The notes: generated from the sequence alone by a model not told the origin. A stretch of DNA of 64,000 nucleotides from Photobacterium chitinilyticum (GCF_004104355.1 NZ_RJLM01000016.1:18482-82481); one strand, 5' to 3'. Numbered from the stretch's first letter, positions 48,539-58,818 are shown. Made by a program: numbers and translations.

Positions 48539-49270
48539 ATGAGAATCCCACGTATTTACCACCCTGAGTTACTTCCCAACCAGGGAACAATCATGCTCAG
48601 TGATGATGCTGCCAACCATATAGGCCGTGTCATGCGCATGCAGGCAGGCCAGGAAGTACTGCTGTTTGATGGCAGTGACGCCGAGTTTCCCGCAGTGATC
48701 ACCAACGCCAGCAAAAAAAGCGTTGAAGTTGAAATCCAGAACCGCCGTGAGCACAGTATTGAATCACCGTTGAATATCCACCTAGGCCAAGTGATCTCAC
48801 GTGGTGAAAAAATGGAGTTCACCATCCAGAAATCTGTCGAATTGGGTGTCATGACCATCACCCCGCTGATTTCCGATCGCTGTGGCGTAAAACTGAATAC
48901 TGAGCGCTTTGAGAAGAAACTGGCACAATGGCAGAAAATTGCCATCAGCGCCTGCGAGCAGTGTGGTCGCAATACCGTTCCGGTGATCCGTCCGGTCATG
49001 AAACTAGAAGACTGGTGTGCAGAACAATACGACGGGCTTAAACTGAATCTACACCCTCGAGCCAGTTATTCTATTAACACCCTACCGGAACCCGTCACCA
49101 AAGTTCGCCTGCTGATTGGACCTGAGGGAGGACTGTCTGCCGAAGAGATCGGGATGACAGAGCAATATAAGTTCGATGAAATATTACTCGGCCCGCGAGT
49201 GCTGCGTACCGAAACTACAGCCATGACGGCAATCACAGCCCTACAAGTCCGCTTTGGCGACTTAGGCTAA
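48539..49270 (+). CDS. rsmE: 16S rRNA (uracil-1498-N3)-methyltransferase RsmE
   Basis: Methylates U1498 of 16S rRNA. 243 residues. N-terminal PUA-like domain ([32 protein letters not shown]) and a C-terminal SPOUT knot with [15 protein letters not shown] and [17 protein letters not shown]. 29 bp before gshB, the same pair as in E. coli. Confidence 0.97.
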   Translation: MRIPRIYHPELLPNQGTIMLSDDAANHIGRVMRMQAGQEVLLFDGSDAEFPAVITNASKKSVEVEIQNRREHSIESPLNIHLGQVISRGEKMEFTIQKSVELGVMTITPLISDRCGVKLNTERFEKKLAQWQKIAISACEQCGRNTVPVIRPVMKLEDWCAEQYDGLKLNLHPRASYSINTLPEPVTKVRLLIGPEGGLSAEEIGMTEQYKFDEILLGPRVLRTETTAMTAITALQVRFGDLG

Positions 49271-49299
49271 CCAGGCCAACGACAGACTAGGAGAAAGAA

Positions 49300-50247
49300 A
49301 TGATCAAACTGGGTATCGTGATGGATCCGATTGAGTCCATCAACATTAAAAAAGATTCCAGCTTTGCCATGATGATGGAAGCGCAGCGTCGTGGCTGGGA
49401 AATCCATTATATGGAAATGAACGACCTCTCACTGGAACAAGGAAAGGCAGTAGCCCGTACCCGTGTGGTTAGCCTAAAAGAAGATCCGAACGGCTGGTAC
49501 GAATTTCACAACGATCAGGAAATATCGCTGTCTGATCTTGATGCGGTACTCATGCGCAAAGATCCCCCGTTTGATACCGAATACATCTATGCGACTTACA
49601 TTCTTGAACGTGCCGAAAACGAGGGAGCGCTGATTGTCAACGAACCTCGTAGCCTACGTGACTGCAACGAAAAGCTATTTACAGCCTGGTTCCCTGAGCT
49701 TACGCCGACCACCGTCGTTACTCGTAGTGCAAAAAAGATCAAAGCCTTCCACCAGGAGCACGGCGATGTGATTTTGAAGCCTCTTGACGGTATGGGCGGT
49801 TCGTCCGTCTTCCGTGTGATGAAAAACGACCCAAATGTGTCAGTGATCATTGAAACCCTGACCAACCACGGTCAGAACTACTGCATGGCACAAACCTTTG
49901 TCCCTGACATTAGCAACGGTGATAAACGTATTCTGGTGGTTGACGGCGAGCCAATGCCATATTGCCTAGCTCGTATCCCAGCCAAAGGCGAAACTCGTGG
50001 CAACCTGGCTGCAGGTGGCCGGGGTGAGCCCCGTCCGATCAGCGAGACTGACCGTAAGATTGCTGAAACCGTCGCTCCGGTACTAAAAGAAAAAGGCCTG
50101 ATCTTTGTCGGGCTAGATGTGATTGGCGACAAGCTGACTGAAATTAACGTGACAAGCCCGACTTGTATCCGTGAAATCGAAGCTGCCTTTGATATCTCGA
50201 TTACCGGGAAATTGATGGATGCTATCGAGCGTCGCGTAAGCGCTTGA
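49300..50247 (+). CDS. gshB: Glutathione synthetase
   Basis: Joins gamma-glutamylcysteine and glycine with ATP. 315 residues (E. coli 316), ATP-grasp fold: LGIVMDPIESINIKKDSSFA, VLMRKDPPFDTEYIYATYIL, VILKPLDGMGGSSVFRV, and EINVTSPTCIREIE. AGGAGAAAG precedes the ATG. Confidence 0.98.
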   Translation: MIKLGIVMDPIESINIKKDSSFAMMMEAQRRGWEIHYMEMNDLSLEQGKAVARTRVVSLKEDPNGWYEFHNDQEISLSDLDAVLMRKDPPFDTEYIYATYILERAENEGALIVNEPRSLRDCNEKLFTAWFPELTPTTVVTRSAKKIKAFHQEHGDVILKPLDGMGGSSVFRVMKNDPNVSVIIETLTNHGQNYCMAQTFVPDISNGDKRILVVDGEPMPYCLARIPAKGETRGNLAAGGRGEPRPISETDRKIAETVAPVLKEKGLIFVGLDVIGDKLTEINVTSPTCIREIEAAFDISITGKLMDAIERRVSA

Positions 50248-50266
50248 TTAACATCGTCACTTAATT

Positions 50267-50298
50267 AAACGCAGCCTTGCAAGCAGGACTGCGTTTTT
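50267..50298 (+). terminator. Terminator after gshB
   Basis: AAACGCAG/CTGCGTTT stem with an inner partly paired loop, followed by T. Confidence 0.75.
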
Positions 50299-50369
50299 AC
50301 ATGTAAATACCATTTCCGGCAAATAGTCGGCATACTGTAAGTAACAGGATATGTTGTAGGTGCACACTA

Positions 50370-50939
50370 ATGAATCTGACTAATCATTTTCTGGTTGCCA
50401 TGCCCAGCATGCAGGATCCGAACTTCAAGGGTAGTGTTGTCTACGTCTGCGAGCATAATGATGATGGTGCGATGGGCATTGTCATTAACCTGCCTATCGA
50501 TATTTCTGTAGGCAACATGCTTGAACAAATTGAAGTAGAACGTGATCTACCGGTAAATAATCCCGCAAGCCTGGAGCAACCAGTGTTCAACGGCGGTCCG
50601 GTATCCGGTGATCGCGGCTTTGTCCTCCATTTGCATCTGCAAAAAGGACACTTCAGCTCAAGCATCAATATTACCGAACAGGTTTCGGTCACCACTTCCA
50701 AAGATATTCTGCCATTGCTTGGCACCATGGAATCACCGGAGAAATTCCTGGTTGCGCTCGGCTATGCCGGGTGGACATCAGGGCAACTGGAGCAGGAGTT
50801 GGCCGAAAATACCTGGTTAACCACTGAAGCCGATCCGGATGTTGTATTTAACACGCCGATCAACGAGCGTTGGGACAAAGCAGTCGCCCAGCTCGGAATT
50901 AGCTCGGCCCACCTTTCTATCGATACAGGACATGCATGA
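50370..50939 (+). CDS. yqgE: UPF0301 family protein YqgE
   Basis: 189 residues of the YqgE/AlgH family: [62 protein letters not shown]. Function is not established (AlgH was linked to alginate control in Pseudomonas). Its stop overlaps ruvX by ATGA, the conserved yqgE-ruvX pair. Confidence 0.96.
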   Translation: MNLTNHFLVAMPSMQDPNFKGSVVYVCEHNDDGAMGIVINLPIDISVGNMLEQIEVERDLPVNNPASLEQPVFNGGPVSGDRGFVLHLHLQKGHFSSSINITEQVSVTTSKDILPLLGTMESPEKFLVALGYAGWTSGQLEQELAENTWLTTEADPDVVFNTPINERWDKAVAQLGISSAHLSIDTGHA

Positions 50940-51364
50940 GTAACTCACGCAGCGTATTAGCATTTGATTACGGTACCAAGAGTATTGGTGTAGCAATCGG
51001 CCAGGAACTGACAGGTACCGCTACGCCCCTTGCCGCATTAAAAGCCAAAGACGGAATTCCAAGCTGGGATGCCATCGAAAAAATTCTTAAAGAATGGCAA
51101 CCCGATCTTGTTATTGTAGGCCTTCCTCTGGATTTAGAGGGCGGCGAACTCGAAACCATTACCCCGCGAGCCAAAAAATTTGCCAACCGCCTTCATGGTC
51201 GCTTCGGCTGCCAGGTAGATCTTCATGATGAGCGCCTGAGCACCGTTGAGGCCCGTGCCGATCTGTTTGATCGCGGCGGGTACCGCTCACTCAGCAAAGG
51301 TAATATCGACTCTCAATCAGCCGTCGTGATCCTCGAGAGCTGGTTCGAGCGCCAGTACGGGTAA
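50936..51364 (+). CDS. ruvX: Putative pre-16S rRNA nuclease / RuvX-type RNase H-fold protein YqgF
   Basis: 142 residues with an RNase H-like resolvase fold: [16 protein letters not shown] (first catalytic Asp), [12 protein letters not shown], and [15 protein letters not shown] with the second acid, [14 protein letters not shown] at the end. E. coli YqgF trims the 5' end of 16S rRNA; a Holliday-junction role has also been proposed. Confidence 0.97.
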   Translation: MSNSRSVLAFDYGTKSIGVAIGQELTGTATPLAALKAKDGIPSWDAIEKILKEWQPDLVIVGLPLDLEGGELETITPRAKKFANRLHGRFGCQVDLHDERLSTVEARADLFDRGGYRSLSKGNIDSQSAVVILESWFERQYG

Positions 51365-51648
51365 AAATACCTCCATAGCCCTAACGAGCGTCAAACCTAT
51401 GGCTTTATCTTCAGGGCCATAGGATCTTAGCCCCTTAAGCTGTACACCTTTTCCCTTACTTTTCACCCCAAAGCTGCCATCATTTTCATCATGACGATCC
51501 AGTAGGATCCAACCCGCTGAGAATAAGGCCTGATCACCTTGTACAGCTTTTTGATACCTTAAACTCAAAAGCTCTATAAGCAACAAAGTAAAGCCCCAAA
51601 AATCGACACAAAACAATTAACATCAAATAGTTATAGTAAACTAGCAAT
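51365..51648. other. ruvX-pilU gap with a possible decayed minus-strand reading frame
   Basis: The 350-bp gap has no recognised gene. A minus-strand frame (51317-51616, TTG start, 99 codons) runs through SAGWILLDRHDENDGSFGV-like sequence and into the ruvX antisense strand. It has no ATG or ribosome site and overlaps ruvX by 48 bp. It may be a gene remnant or a chance frame. Confidence 0.35.
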
Positions 51649-51684
51649 AAAAAAAGCTTTAGGGCCATTACAACCCCAAAGCTT
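51649..51684 (-). terminator. Terminator after pilU
   Basis: On the minus strand AGCTTTGGGG/CCCTAAAGCT, followed by a run of seven T. Confidence 0.8.
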
Positions 51685-51716
51685 TTCTATCACCGTGTTC
51701 TTTTTATTCTTCGGAT

Positions 51717-52823
51717 CTAGCCCATATCAACAGTTACACCATCGAGCGTATTGCTGCCTTGCTGATTCTTACTGCCCACTTTGATCATCAGGCGTAGATC
51801 ATTGGCCGAATCGGCATGATGAAGAGCATCTTGCTCGGTGATCTTGCCTTGGCTAAACAACTCGTACAGCGACTGATCAAACGTCATCATTCCGGACTCA
51901 TTAGACTTGGACATCGCATCTTTGATCTCGTGCAGCTCTCCACGACGGATCAAATCAGCGATCCTTGGCGTATTGAGCAATAACTCGAATGCACCATGAC
52001 GGCCAATACCGTTGGCATCCGGGATCAACTGCTGGGCCAGAATACATTTCAAGTTCAGGGATAAATCGAACAAGAACTGCTCTCTGCGCTCCTTGGGCAC
52101 CAAATGAAGGATCCGCTCCAGTGCCTGGTTGGCATTATTGGCATGCAATGTCGCCATACACAGGTGGCCAGTTTCGGCAAAATTCATCGCATACTCCATG
52201 GTCTCAGGCGTCCGGATCTCACCGATCAGGATCATATCCGGCGCCTGGCGCAGGGAGTTCTTCAGTGCTACAGCATAACTTTCGGTATCCAGGCCGACTT
52301 CGCGCTGGGTCACAATACAGCGGTTATGCTTGTGGACAAACTCAATCGGGTCTTCGACTGTCAGGATATGCCCGCTATGATTGTTATTGCGAAACCCTGT
52401 CATTGCCGCCATCGAGGTTGACTTGCCTGATCCCGTCGCCCCGACAACCAATACCAGCCCACGCTTGGCCAGTGCCATCTTTTGCATATCCATTGGTAGG
52501 TTCAACGAGAAAAGATCAGGGATTTCAGTCTCAATCCGTCGAATAACCATGCCCGGCAGCTCGCGCTGCCAAAAAGCACTGACCCGAAAACGCAGCTCGC
52601 CGCGCACCAGGGCAAAATTTGCTTCCTGGGTCGACGTAAAATCCTGTAACCGTTCGCGATCCATCGCATCGTCAAACAAAACATCAATAGCCACGCGATC
52701 CAATACCTCGCCCAATGGCTGCAAGTTTCCGTCAATCCGCAGCAAACAAGGAGAATCCACCGTGATATATAGGTCAGATGCCTTGCAACGCACCATCTCT
52801 TCGAGGATCTGCTGTAAGTTCAT
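51717..52823 (-). CDS. pilU: Type IV pilus retraction ATPase PilU
   Basis: PilT-dependent accessory retraction motor. 368 residues: N-terminal PAS-like domain (ILEEMVRCKASDLYITVDSP), Walker A GATGSGKSTSMAAM, Asp box ILTVEDPIEFVHKH, Walker B DMILIGEIRTPETM, and His box TGHLCMATLHANNA. The longer C-terminus and SGMMTFDQSLYELF distinguish it from PilT. 33 bp after pilT on the same strand. Confidence 0.96.
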   Translation of the reverse strand: MNLQQILEEMVRCKASDLYITVDSPCLLRIDGNLQPLGEVLDRVAIDVLFDDAMDRERLQDFTSTQEANFALVRGELRFRVSAFWQRELPGMVIRRIETEIPDLFSLNLPMDMQKMALAKRGLVLVVGATGSGKSTSMAAMTGFRNNNHSGHILTVEDPIEFVHKHNRCIVTQREVGLDTESYAVALKNSLRQAPDMILIGEIRTPETMEYAMNFAETGHLCMATLHANNANQALERILHLVPKERREQFLFDLSLNLKCILAQQLIPDANGIGRHGAFELLLNTPRIADLIRRGELHEIKDAMSKSNESGMMTFDQSLYELFSQGKITEQDALHHADSANDLRLMIKVGSKNQQGSNTLDGVTVDMG

Positions 52824-52856
52824 TACCTTTCCTTTTCTTTAGCTAATACTGACACG

Positions 52857-53888
52857 TTATGCGAAGGTACTGTCGACGACACGGCGCCCTTCTTCAGACT
52901 CAACGATCCCCTGCGCCACCAGCATTTTGACACTCTGCTCCATCGTCTGCATCCCCATCGCAGAGCCGGTCTGGATCATAGAGTACATCTGCGCAACTTT
53001 AGCTTCCCGAATAAGGTTACGAATAGCAGGTGTTGCCATCATCACCTCATGGGCCGCAACCCGGCCACCACTCACGCACTTAAGCAAGTTTTGCGATACC
53101 ACTGCCCGCAACGACTCCGAAAGCATCGAACGCACCATTGCCTTGTCATTACCGGGGAAAACATCAATGATACGGTCAACCGTCTTGGCAGCCGAACTGG
53201 TATGCAAGGTGCCGAGCACCAAATGGCCGGTTTCTGCCGCCGTCAGGGCCAAACTGATTGTTTCCCTGTCCCGCAGCTCCCCGACGACAATCACATCGGG
53301 ATCTTCACGCAGCGAAGAACGCAGTGCATTATGGAAACTATGCGTATCACGATGAACTTCGCGCTGGTTAATCAGGCAGCGTTTGCCGCTATGAACAAAC
53401 TCCACCGGATCTTCAATCGTCAGAATATGCCGATTGTCGTTTGCGTTGATGTAATCAACCAAGGCGGCGATAGTTGTCGACTTACCGGAGCCTGTCGCCC
53501 CGGTAACCAGTACCAGCCCCCGCTGACACTGGGCTATCTTATAAAAAACCTCAGGTACGTTGAGTGAGTCCAGTGACGGGATATTGATCGGAATAGTTCG
53601 AAATACCGCCGCACTTCCCCGAGACTGCTGAAAGGCATTCACACGAAAACGGCCGACTTTCGGTAGCTCAAAAGAGAAATCGACCTCAAGCTTCTCTTCG
53701 TACTCCCGACGCTGGGCATCAGTCATGATATCAAATACCAATCGATGCACCTCACCATGCTCTAACGCTGGTAAACTAAGTTTTCTTACGTCACCATCTA
53801 CCCTTATCATTGGCGGAACACCAGCAGAAAGGTGCAGATCAGAGGCATTATGCTTTACACTAAAGTCCAGTAGTTCGGTGATATCCAT
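52857..53888 (-). CDS. pilT: Type IV pilus retraction ATPase PilT
   Basis: Hexameric motor that depolymerises type IV pili for twitching, attachment and DNA uptake. From MDITELLDFSVKHNASDLHL it has 343 residues; seven further in-frame codons upstream are not needed. Walker A GATGSGKST at 130-138, Asp box ILTIEDPVEFVH, Walker B DVIVVGELRDRETI, the AIRNLIRE retraction motif, and MQTMEQSVKMLV near the C-terminus. Divergent from yggS (23 bp between start codons). Confidence 0.98.
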   Translation of the reverse strand: MDITELLDFSVKHNASDLHLSAGVPPMIRVDGDVRKLSLPALEHGEVHRLVFDIMTDAQRREYEEKLEVDFSFELPKVGRFRVNAFQQSRGSAAVFRTIPINIPSLDSLNVPEVFYKIAQCQRGLVLVTGATGSGKSTTIAALVDYINANDNRHILTIEDPVEFVHSGKRCLINQREVHRDTHSFHNALRSSLREDPDVIVVGELRDRETISLALTAAETGHLVLGTLHTSSAAKTVDRIIDVFPGNDKAMVRSMLSESLRAVVSQNLLKCVSGGRVAAHEVMMATPAIRNLIREAKVAQMYSMIQTGSAMGMQTMEQSVKMLVAQGIVESEEGRRVVDSTFA

Positions 53889-53911
53889 ATATTTTCCCCA
53901 CAGAATCAATT

Positions 53912-54622
53912 ATGAGTAGTATCAAACAAAATATTGAACAGGTCATCTCCCAGATAACCTCAGCAACAGAAAAATGCGGTCGGGCAGCCGATTCCGTGCA
54001 ATTACTGGCAGTAAGCAAAACCAAACCGATCGCCGCAATCGAAGATGCGATCGCGGCGGGACTGTTTGCGTTTGGTGAAAACTATGTCCTGGAGGGTGTC
54101 GAGAAGGTACAGCATTTCGCAACCAGCCCCCAGGCTGACAGGCTAAGCTGGCATTTTATCGGGCCGATCCAGTCCAATAAAACCCGGCTGATTGCCGAGC
54201 ATTTTGACTGGGTGCATTCTGTCGACCGGGCTAAAATCGCCCGCCGGCTGAGCGAGCAGCGTCCGGAAAACATGCCACCATTAAATATACTATTACAGGT
54301 CAATACCAGCGCCGAAGCCAGTAAATCCGGGGTGTCTTTTGACGAGTTGGCGACACTGGCCGACGAAATCGCTGCCATGCCTAATATCGTGCTGCGTGGC
54401 CTGATGTCGATACCGCAGAAAGCAGATGACTACGATAGCCAGCATGCTGCCTTCAGCGCCCTGGCAGATGCCCAAAAAGCGCTGCAGAACAAACATCCGC
54501 AGCTCGATACCCTGTCGATGGGAATGAGCGGCGATATGGAGGCCGCCATTGCGGCAGGCAGCAGCATTGTTCGTATTGGTACCGCTATTTTTGGCGCGCG
54601 AGACTACGGAACAAACCAATAA
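53912..54622 (+). CDS. yggS: PLP homeostasis protein YggS
   Basis: PLP-binding protein (PLPBP/COG0325) that controls vitamin B6 and amino acid pools. 236 residues. The PLP lysine is Lys36 in LLAVSKTKPI; FGENYVLEGVEK, WHFIGPIQSNKTRLIAE, LSMGMSGDMEAAI and RIGTAIFG are family motifs. Followed by proC after 33 bp, probably one operon through yggU. Confidence 0.97.
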   Translation: MSSIKQNIEQVISQITSATEKCGRAADSVQLLAVSKTKPIAAIEDAIAAGLFAFGENYVLEGVEKVQHFATSPQADRLSWHFIGPIQSNKTRLIAEHFDWVHSVDRAKIARRLSEQRPENMPPLNILLQVNTSAEASKSGVSFDELATLADEIAAMPNIVLRGLMSIPQKADDYDSQHAAFSALADAQKALQNKHPQLDTLSMGMSGDMEAAIAAGSSIVRIGTAIFGARDYGTNQ

Positions 54623-54655
54623 GTTGCCCTCAGGACAATTTTATAAGGACTTTAC

Positions 54656-55474
54656 ATGGAACAACGTTCAATCGCTTTTATCGGTGCCGGCAATATGGCC
54701 CGCTCTATCATTGCCGGGCTAGTTTGTAGCGGCTACCCCGCAGACAAAATTACCGCAACCGCGCCAGGATCGGCTCGCCGTGAACCACTCGCCCGCGATT
54801 ACGGTATCCATACCGGCGACGATAATCTGTTGGCAGTCGAACAGGCCGAAGTGATCGTACTAGCCGTCAAACCTCAGTTGATGGAAGACGTTTGTCGTCC
54901 GCTGCAGAGCATAGATTTTTCAGGTAAGCTGGTGATCTCTATCGCAGCAGGTATCTCGGCCAAGCGTCTCAATGACATGCTCAACGCCGAGCTTAACCTC
55001 GTTCGGGTGATGCCTAATACGCCGTCTCTCATTGGAAAAGGCATGAGCGGCATGTATGCTCCGGCAACAGTAGCGGGATCAGATAAGATCTTTGCCGAAA
55101 ACTTAATGCGGGCTGTTGGCGAAGTGTGCTGGGTAGAGCAGGAAGCAGGAATTAACGGTATTATAGCCGCAGCCGGCAGTGCCCCTGCCTACTTCTTCCT
55201 GTTCATGGAGGCAATGCAGGCCGAGGCCATCAAGCAAGGGTTTGATCCCCAAACGGCCCGTTTGCTGGTTCAGCAGTCTGCAGCAGGCGCTGCCGAGATG
55301 GTTGTTGCCAACCCAGATATCGAGCTGGCAACCTTGCGCGAGCAGGTAACGTCAAAAGGCGGAACCACGGCAGAAGCACTGCGTACATTTAACGAGCACC
55401 AACTTAGTGATACCGTAGCAAAAGCAATGCGTGCTGCGATTACCCGCGCTGAAGAAATGGAAAAATTATTTTAA
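54656..55474 (+). CDS. proC: Pyrroline-5-carboxylate reductase
   Basis: Last step of proline synthesis, NAD(P)H-dependent. 272 residues. FIGAGNMARSIIAGLV is the dinucleotide site; LAVKPQLMEDV, VRVMPNTPSLIGKGM and the C-terminal TSKGGTTAEALRTF are diagnostic. yggT starts 9 bp later. Confidence 0.98.
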   Translation: MEQRSIAFIGAGNMARSIIAGLVCSGYPADKITATAPGSARREPLARDYGIHTGDDNLLAVEQAEVIVLAVKPQLMEDVCRPLQSIDFSGKLVISIAAGISAKRLNDMLNAELNLVRVMPNTPSLIGKGMSGMYAPATVAGSDKIFAENLMRAVGEVCWVEQEAGINGIIAAAGSAPAYFFLFMEAMQAEAIKQGFDPQTARLLVQQSAAGAAEMVVANPDIELATLREQVTSKGGTTAEALRTFNEHQLSDTVAKAMRAAITRAEEMEKLF

Positions 55475-55483
55475 GGTTTAGTT

Positions 55484-56041
55484 ATGAATTCAATTGGTTT
55501 TCTGGTCAGTACTCTATTTGACCTCTACATCATGGTTGTATTGCTGCGGATCTGGCTCCAGTGGGCCCGTGCGGACTTCTACAACCCGTTTTCCCAGTTC
55601 ATCATCAAAGCGACCCAACCCGTCGTCGCACCGCTACGTCGCATTATCCCGTCCATTGGCTCGCTAGATCTCGCCACGCTGCTATTTGCCTATGTCCTTA
55701 GCATTGCCAAATTTGTCATCCTTCAGCTGGTTCTTACTGGCGGCGGCATGGCATTCAGCATCGATTTCTTATGGGTCGGCGCACTTGCCCTGCTTAAAGC
55801 CGCTGGCGGCCTATTGTTCTGGGTACTACTACTACGCGCTATCCTGAGCTGGGTAAGCCAGGGCCGCAGCCCGGTTGAATATGTAATGCACCAGCTAACC
55901 GAGCCGATGACAGCACCTATCCGCCGTATTATCCCAGCGATGGGTGGCCTGGATCTAAGTGTATTGGTTCTGTTCATCGGACTGCAGTTTGCCAACTTCC
56001 TGATGGGTGATCTTATCGGCCCTATCTGGCACCAGCTATGA
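55484..56041 (+). CDS. yggT: YggT family membrane protein
   Basis: 185 residues with two YGGT repeats, each a pair of membrane helices with an [15 protein letters not shown] or [16 protein letters not shown] segment and the P-I-RRIIP motif ([30 protein letters not shown]). Linked to K+ uptake complementation and to osmotic shock in some bacteria, with no established mechanism. Overlaps yggU by ATGA. Confidence 0.95.
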   Translation: MNSIGFLVSTLFDLYIMVVLLRIWLQWARADFYNPFSQFIIKATQPVVAPLRRIIPSIGSLDLATLLFAYVLSIAKFVILQLVLTGGGMAFSIDFLWVGALALLKAAGGLLFWVLLLRAILSWVSQGRSPVEYVMHQLTEPMTAPIRRIIPAMGGLDLSVLVLFIGLQFANFLMGDLIGPIWHQL

Positions 56042-56331
56042 GTCTGAATGCGGTAACCCGTAATGGCGACGATTTGGTGATCCGGCTCTATATCCAGCCG
56101 AAAGCCAGCCGTGACCAGATCGTCGGCCTGCACGGCGATGAACTGAAAATTGCCATTACCGCACCGCCGGTCGACGGCAAGGCCAATGGTCACCTGGCCA
56201 AATATCTGGCCAAGCAGTTCCGGGTTGCCAAGGGGCAAGTGGTGATTGAAAAAGGAGAGCTCGGCCGCCATAAGCAAGTGCGCATCGAGGATCCCCGAGA
56301 AATACCTGCGATTGTTTCTGAGCTACTGTAA
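56038..56331 (+). CDS. yggU: UPF0235 (DUF167) family protein YggU
   Basis: 97 residues matching Ygg[21 protein letters not shown], then [20 protein letters not shown], and [17 protein letters not shown] small alpha/beta protein of unknown role, translationally coupled to yggT. Confidence 0.95.
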   Translation: MSLNAVTRNGDDLVIRLYIQPKASRDQIVGLHGDELKIAITAPPVDGKANGHLAKYLAKQFRVAKGQVVIEKGELGRHKQVRIEDPREIPAIVSELL

Positions 56332-56486
56332 AGATATGTCGCCTCAACTGCTTTAAAAAGTCGACAGCTCAGCCAAAAGGCTGGGCTGCTACTACTACCA
56401 GCAGCTGACTATACTAAAAGGATGTTATACCCACCAGGCTATAAGGGTCGTATAAGTAACCGGTGAGTATCCAGAAGGATAAAATC

Positions 56487-56915
56487 ATGACTCGTATTTT
56501 ATGTTTATTATCAGCACTACTCTTTACTGCCCTACCCGTTCATGCCGAACAGCTTGAAAATATCGGTAACCTTGAAGTCCATTACTCCAGCTTCCCGTCG
56601 ACCTTTCTGACGCCTGAAGTCGCCAATACCTACCGTATTCAGCGCAGCCGCTACTCGGCCGTCGTCAACATCACCGTGCTGGATAAAACACAAGACGGCA
56701 AACCGGCTGTCACCGCTGTATTGTCTGGCCAGGCCAAGAACCTGCTTGGTTCGATCAAGGACCTCTCCTTTCGCGAAGTCCGGGAGGGTTCGGCCATCTA
56801 CTATATTGCCGAGTTAAGCCATGCCAACGAAGAGAGCTTCAGCTTTACCATTGATGTATCTCAGGACGGTAATAATGGCCAGATAGCCTTCAAACAAACC
56901 TTTTATGTCGATTAG
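56487..56915 (+). CDS. DUF4426 periplasmic protein
   Basis: 142 residues from the ATG preceded by AGAAGGA seven bases earlier. A signal peptide (MTRILCLLSALLFTALPVHA, cut before EQLEN) is followed by a DUF4426 domain: LEVHYSSFPSTFLTPEVANT, IQRSRYSAVVNITVLD, NEESFSFTIDV. Found between yggU and rdgB in vibrios; function unknown. Confidence 0.9.
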   Translation: MTRILCLLSALLFTALPVHAEQLENIGNLEVHYSSFPSTFLTPEVANTYRIQRSRYSAVVNITVLDKTQDGKPAVTAVLSGQAKNLLGSIKDLSFREVREGSAIYYIAELSHANEESFSFTIDVSQDGNNGQIAFKQTFYVD

Positions 56916-56936
56916 CCTGCAACCATACAAGCCAAG

Positions 56937-56960
56937 AAGGAGCCATTGGCTCCTTTTTTG
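56937..56960 (+). terminator. Terminator after the DUF4426 gene
   Basis: AAGGAGCC/GGCTCCTT stem with a 3-nt loop, then TTTT. Confidence 0.88.
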
Positions 56961-57067
56961 TTTTCAACAGGGAAGTCCCGCGCGCAATTGAGTGGTGACA
57001 AAGCTAGATTGGTATTATCATAGCGCCCCATTATTATCAGTCCGTACGGACTCACCGAGGAACAGTG

Positions 57068-57661
57068 ATGAGCAAACTAGTACTGGCCACTGGCAATCAG
57101 GGCAAAGTAAAAGAAATGGCAAGCCTGCTTGCAGACTTTGGCTTTGATGTCGTGGCACAAAGCGACTACAACGTCTCTTCGGTTGCCGAGACCGGCACAA
57201 CCTTTATCGAAAATGCCATCATCAAAGCCCGTCATGCCGCAAAAGAGACCGGTCTGCCCGCGATTGCCGATGACTCAGGCCTGGAAGTGGACTACCTTAA
57301 AGGCGCGCCGGGTATCTACTCTGCCCGCTTTGCCGGCGAAGATGCCAGCGATCAGCTGAACCTGGAAAAGCTACTGAAGGAAATGGAAGGCGTCCCTGCC
57401 GAGCAGCGTACAGCCCGTTTCCATTGTGTGCTGGTGATGATGCGCCACGAAAATGATCCAACACCACTAGTTTGCCACGGCAGCTGGGAAGGCAGCATCC
57501 TGAGCGAAGTCCATGGCGAGAATGGCTTCGGCTACGACCCGGTATTCTGGGTTCCCGAAGATCACTGCGCCTCTGCCGAGCTGGAGCCTGCCCGCAAGAA
57601 GCAGCTTTCGCACCGCGGCAAAGCACTGCAGAAACTGTTTGCAGCCCTGAAGGACGCCTAA
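57068..57661 (+). CDS. rdgB: XTP/dITP diphosphatase RdgB
   Basis: House-cleaning enzyme that hydrolyses deaminated purine NTPs (dITP, XTP). 197 residues from the ATG (a GTG sits one codon upstream; GAGG is seven bases before the ATG). [38 protein letters not shown] and [15 protein letters not shown] are the Ham1 family motifs. Shares one base with the hemW start. Confidence 0.98.
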   Translation: MSKLVLATGNQGKVKEMASLLADFGFDVVAQSDYNVSSVAETGTTFIENAIIKARHAAKETGLPAIADDSGLEVDYLKGAPGIYSARFAGEDASDQLNLEKLLKEMEGVPAEQRTARFHCVLVMMRHENDPTPLVCHGSWEGSILSEVHGENGFGYDPVFWVPEDHCASAELEPARKKQLSHRGKALQKLFAALKDA

Positions 57662-58818
57662 TGCTAGTTCCACCACCACTAAGCCTGTATGTTCACATAC
57701 CATGGTGTGTACAGAAATGTCCGTACTGCGACTTTAACTCGCATGCCCTAAAAACGGACATTCCCGAGCTCGATTATATCGACGCCTTAATCGACGATCT
57801 GGACACCGACCTGGCAGCCTATCAGCTGAAAGGCGATCGTCGTCTGCTGCATTCAATCTTTATTGGTGGTGGTACACCAAGCCTGATCTCTCCTGAAGAA
57901 ATCGGCCGTCTGCTGCAAGCTATCGAAGCGCGCATTCCGTTCAGTGATGATATTGAAATCACCATGGAGGCAAATCCGGGTACCGTCGAAGCCGGACGAT
58001 TTACTGCCTACCGAGCGGTCGGAGTGAACCGGATTTCAATCGGGATCCAGAGTTTTCAGGATGACAAGCTAAAGCGCCTAGGTCGCATCCATGGCAGCGA
58101 AGAAGCAATCAGGGCTGCAAAACTGGCGACCGAAGCCGGGTTGAACAGCTTCAACACTGATTTAATGCATGGCTTACCGGATCAGTCTATAGATGATGCC
58201 CTGTCGGATCTCAAACAGGCTATCGCCCTAAATCCGCCGCACCTATCCTGGTACCAGCTGACTATCGAACCCAATACCCTGTTTTATTCCAAGCCGCCGA
58301 CGCTGCCGGATGACGATGACTTGTGGGATATCTTCGAGCAAGGCCACCAGCTGCTGGCGCAAGCAGGCTACGTCCAGTATGAAATTTCCGGCTACAGCAA
58401 GCCAGGGCTGCAATGCCGCCATAACCTCAACTACTGGCGTTTCGGTGATTATCTCGGTATTGGTTGTGGTGCACACGGCAAGATCAGCTTTGCCGACGGC
58501 ACAATCACCCGAACGGTCAAGGTTAAACATCCACGTGGTTATCTGAATCCACAGAAACCGTATCTGGTTCAGGAAACTCAGGTGGATGACAGCGAAAGAC
58601 CGTTTGAGTTCTTTATGAACCGCTTCCGCCTGCTCGAATCCTGCCCCAAGCAGGACTTTATCGATCGTACCGGCTTAGCGTTAACTGTTATTCAGCCTTC
58701 GATTGATTGGGCGCTGGCTAAGAAATACCTGACGGATAACGGTAGCGAGTGGCAGATCACCGAGCATGGCAAGCTGTTCCTCAATGATCTGCTGGCGGCA
58801 TTTGTCGACGAAGAATAA
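57661..58818 (+). CDS. hemW: Heme chaperone HemW (radical SAM)
   Basis: Radical-SAM related protein that binds heme and is thought to hand it to respiratory enzymes. From the ATG overlapping the rdgB stop (TAATG) it has 385 residues; the open frame further upstream is the rdgB antisense-phase and not coding. LYVHIPWCVQKCPYCDFNSH carries the [4Fe-4S] cysteines 16, 20 and 23. IFIGGGTPSLISPEE and RISIGIQSFQDDKLKRLGR follow; it lacks the extra HemN cysteine arrangement. Confidence 0.96.
   Translation: MLVPPPLSLYVHIPWCVQKCPYCDFNSHALKTDIPELDYIDALIDDLDTDLAAYQLKGDRRLLHSIFIGGGTPSLISPEEIGRLLQAIEARIPFSDDIEITMEANPGTVEAGRFTAYRAVGVNRISIGIQSFQDDKLKRLGRIHGSEEAIRAAKLATEAGLNSFNTDLMHGLPDQSIDDALSDLKQAIALNPPHLSWYQLTIEPNTLFYSKPPTLPDDDDLWDIFEQGHQLLAQAGYVQYEISGYSKPGLQCRHNLNYWRFGDYLGIGCGAHGKISFADGTITRTVKVKHPRGYLNPQKPYLVQETQVDDSERPFEFFMNRFRLLESCPKQDFIDRTGLALTVIQPSIDWALAKKYLTDNGSEWQITEHGKLFLNDLLAAFVDEE

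Noticed and set aside
55723-56277. 184-codon minus-strand frame over yggT-yggU
   Set aside because: Antisense to two conserved coupled genes, with irregular composition.
57472-57660. 63-codon N-terminal extension of hemW
   Set aside because: It lies wholly inside rdgB in another phase; the TAATG junction gives the family-length HemW.
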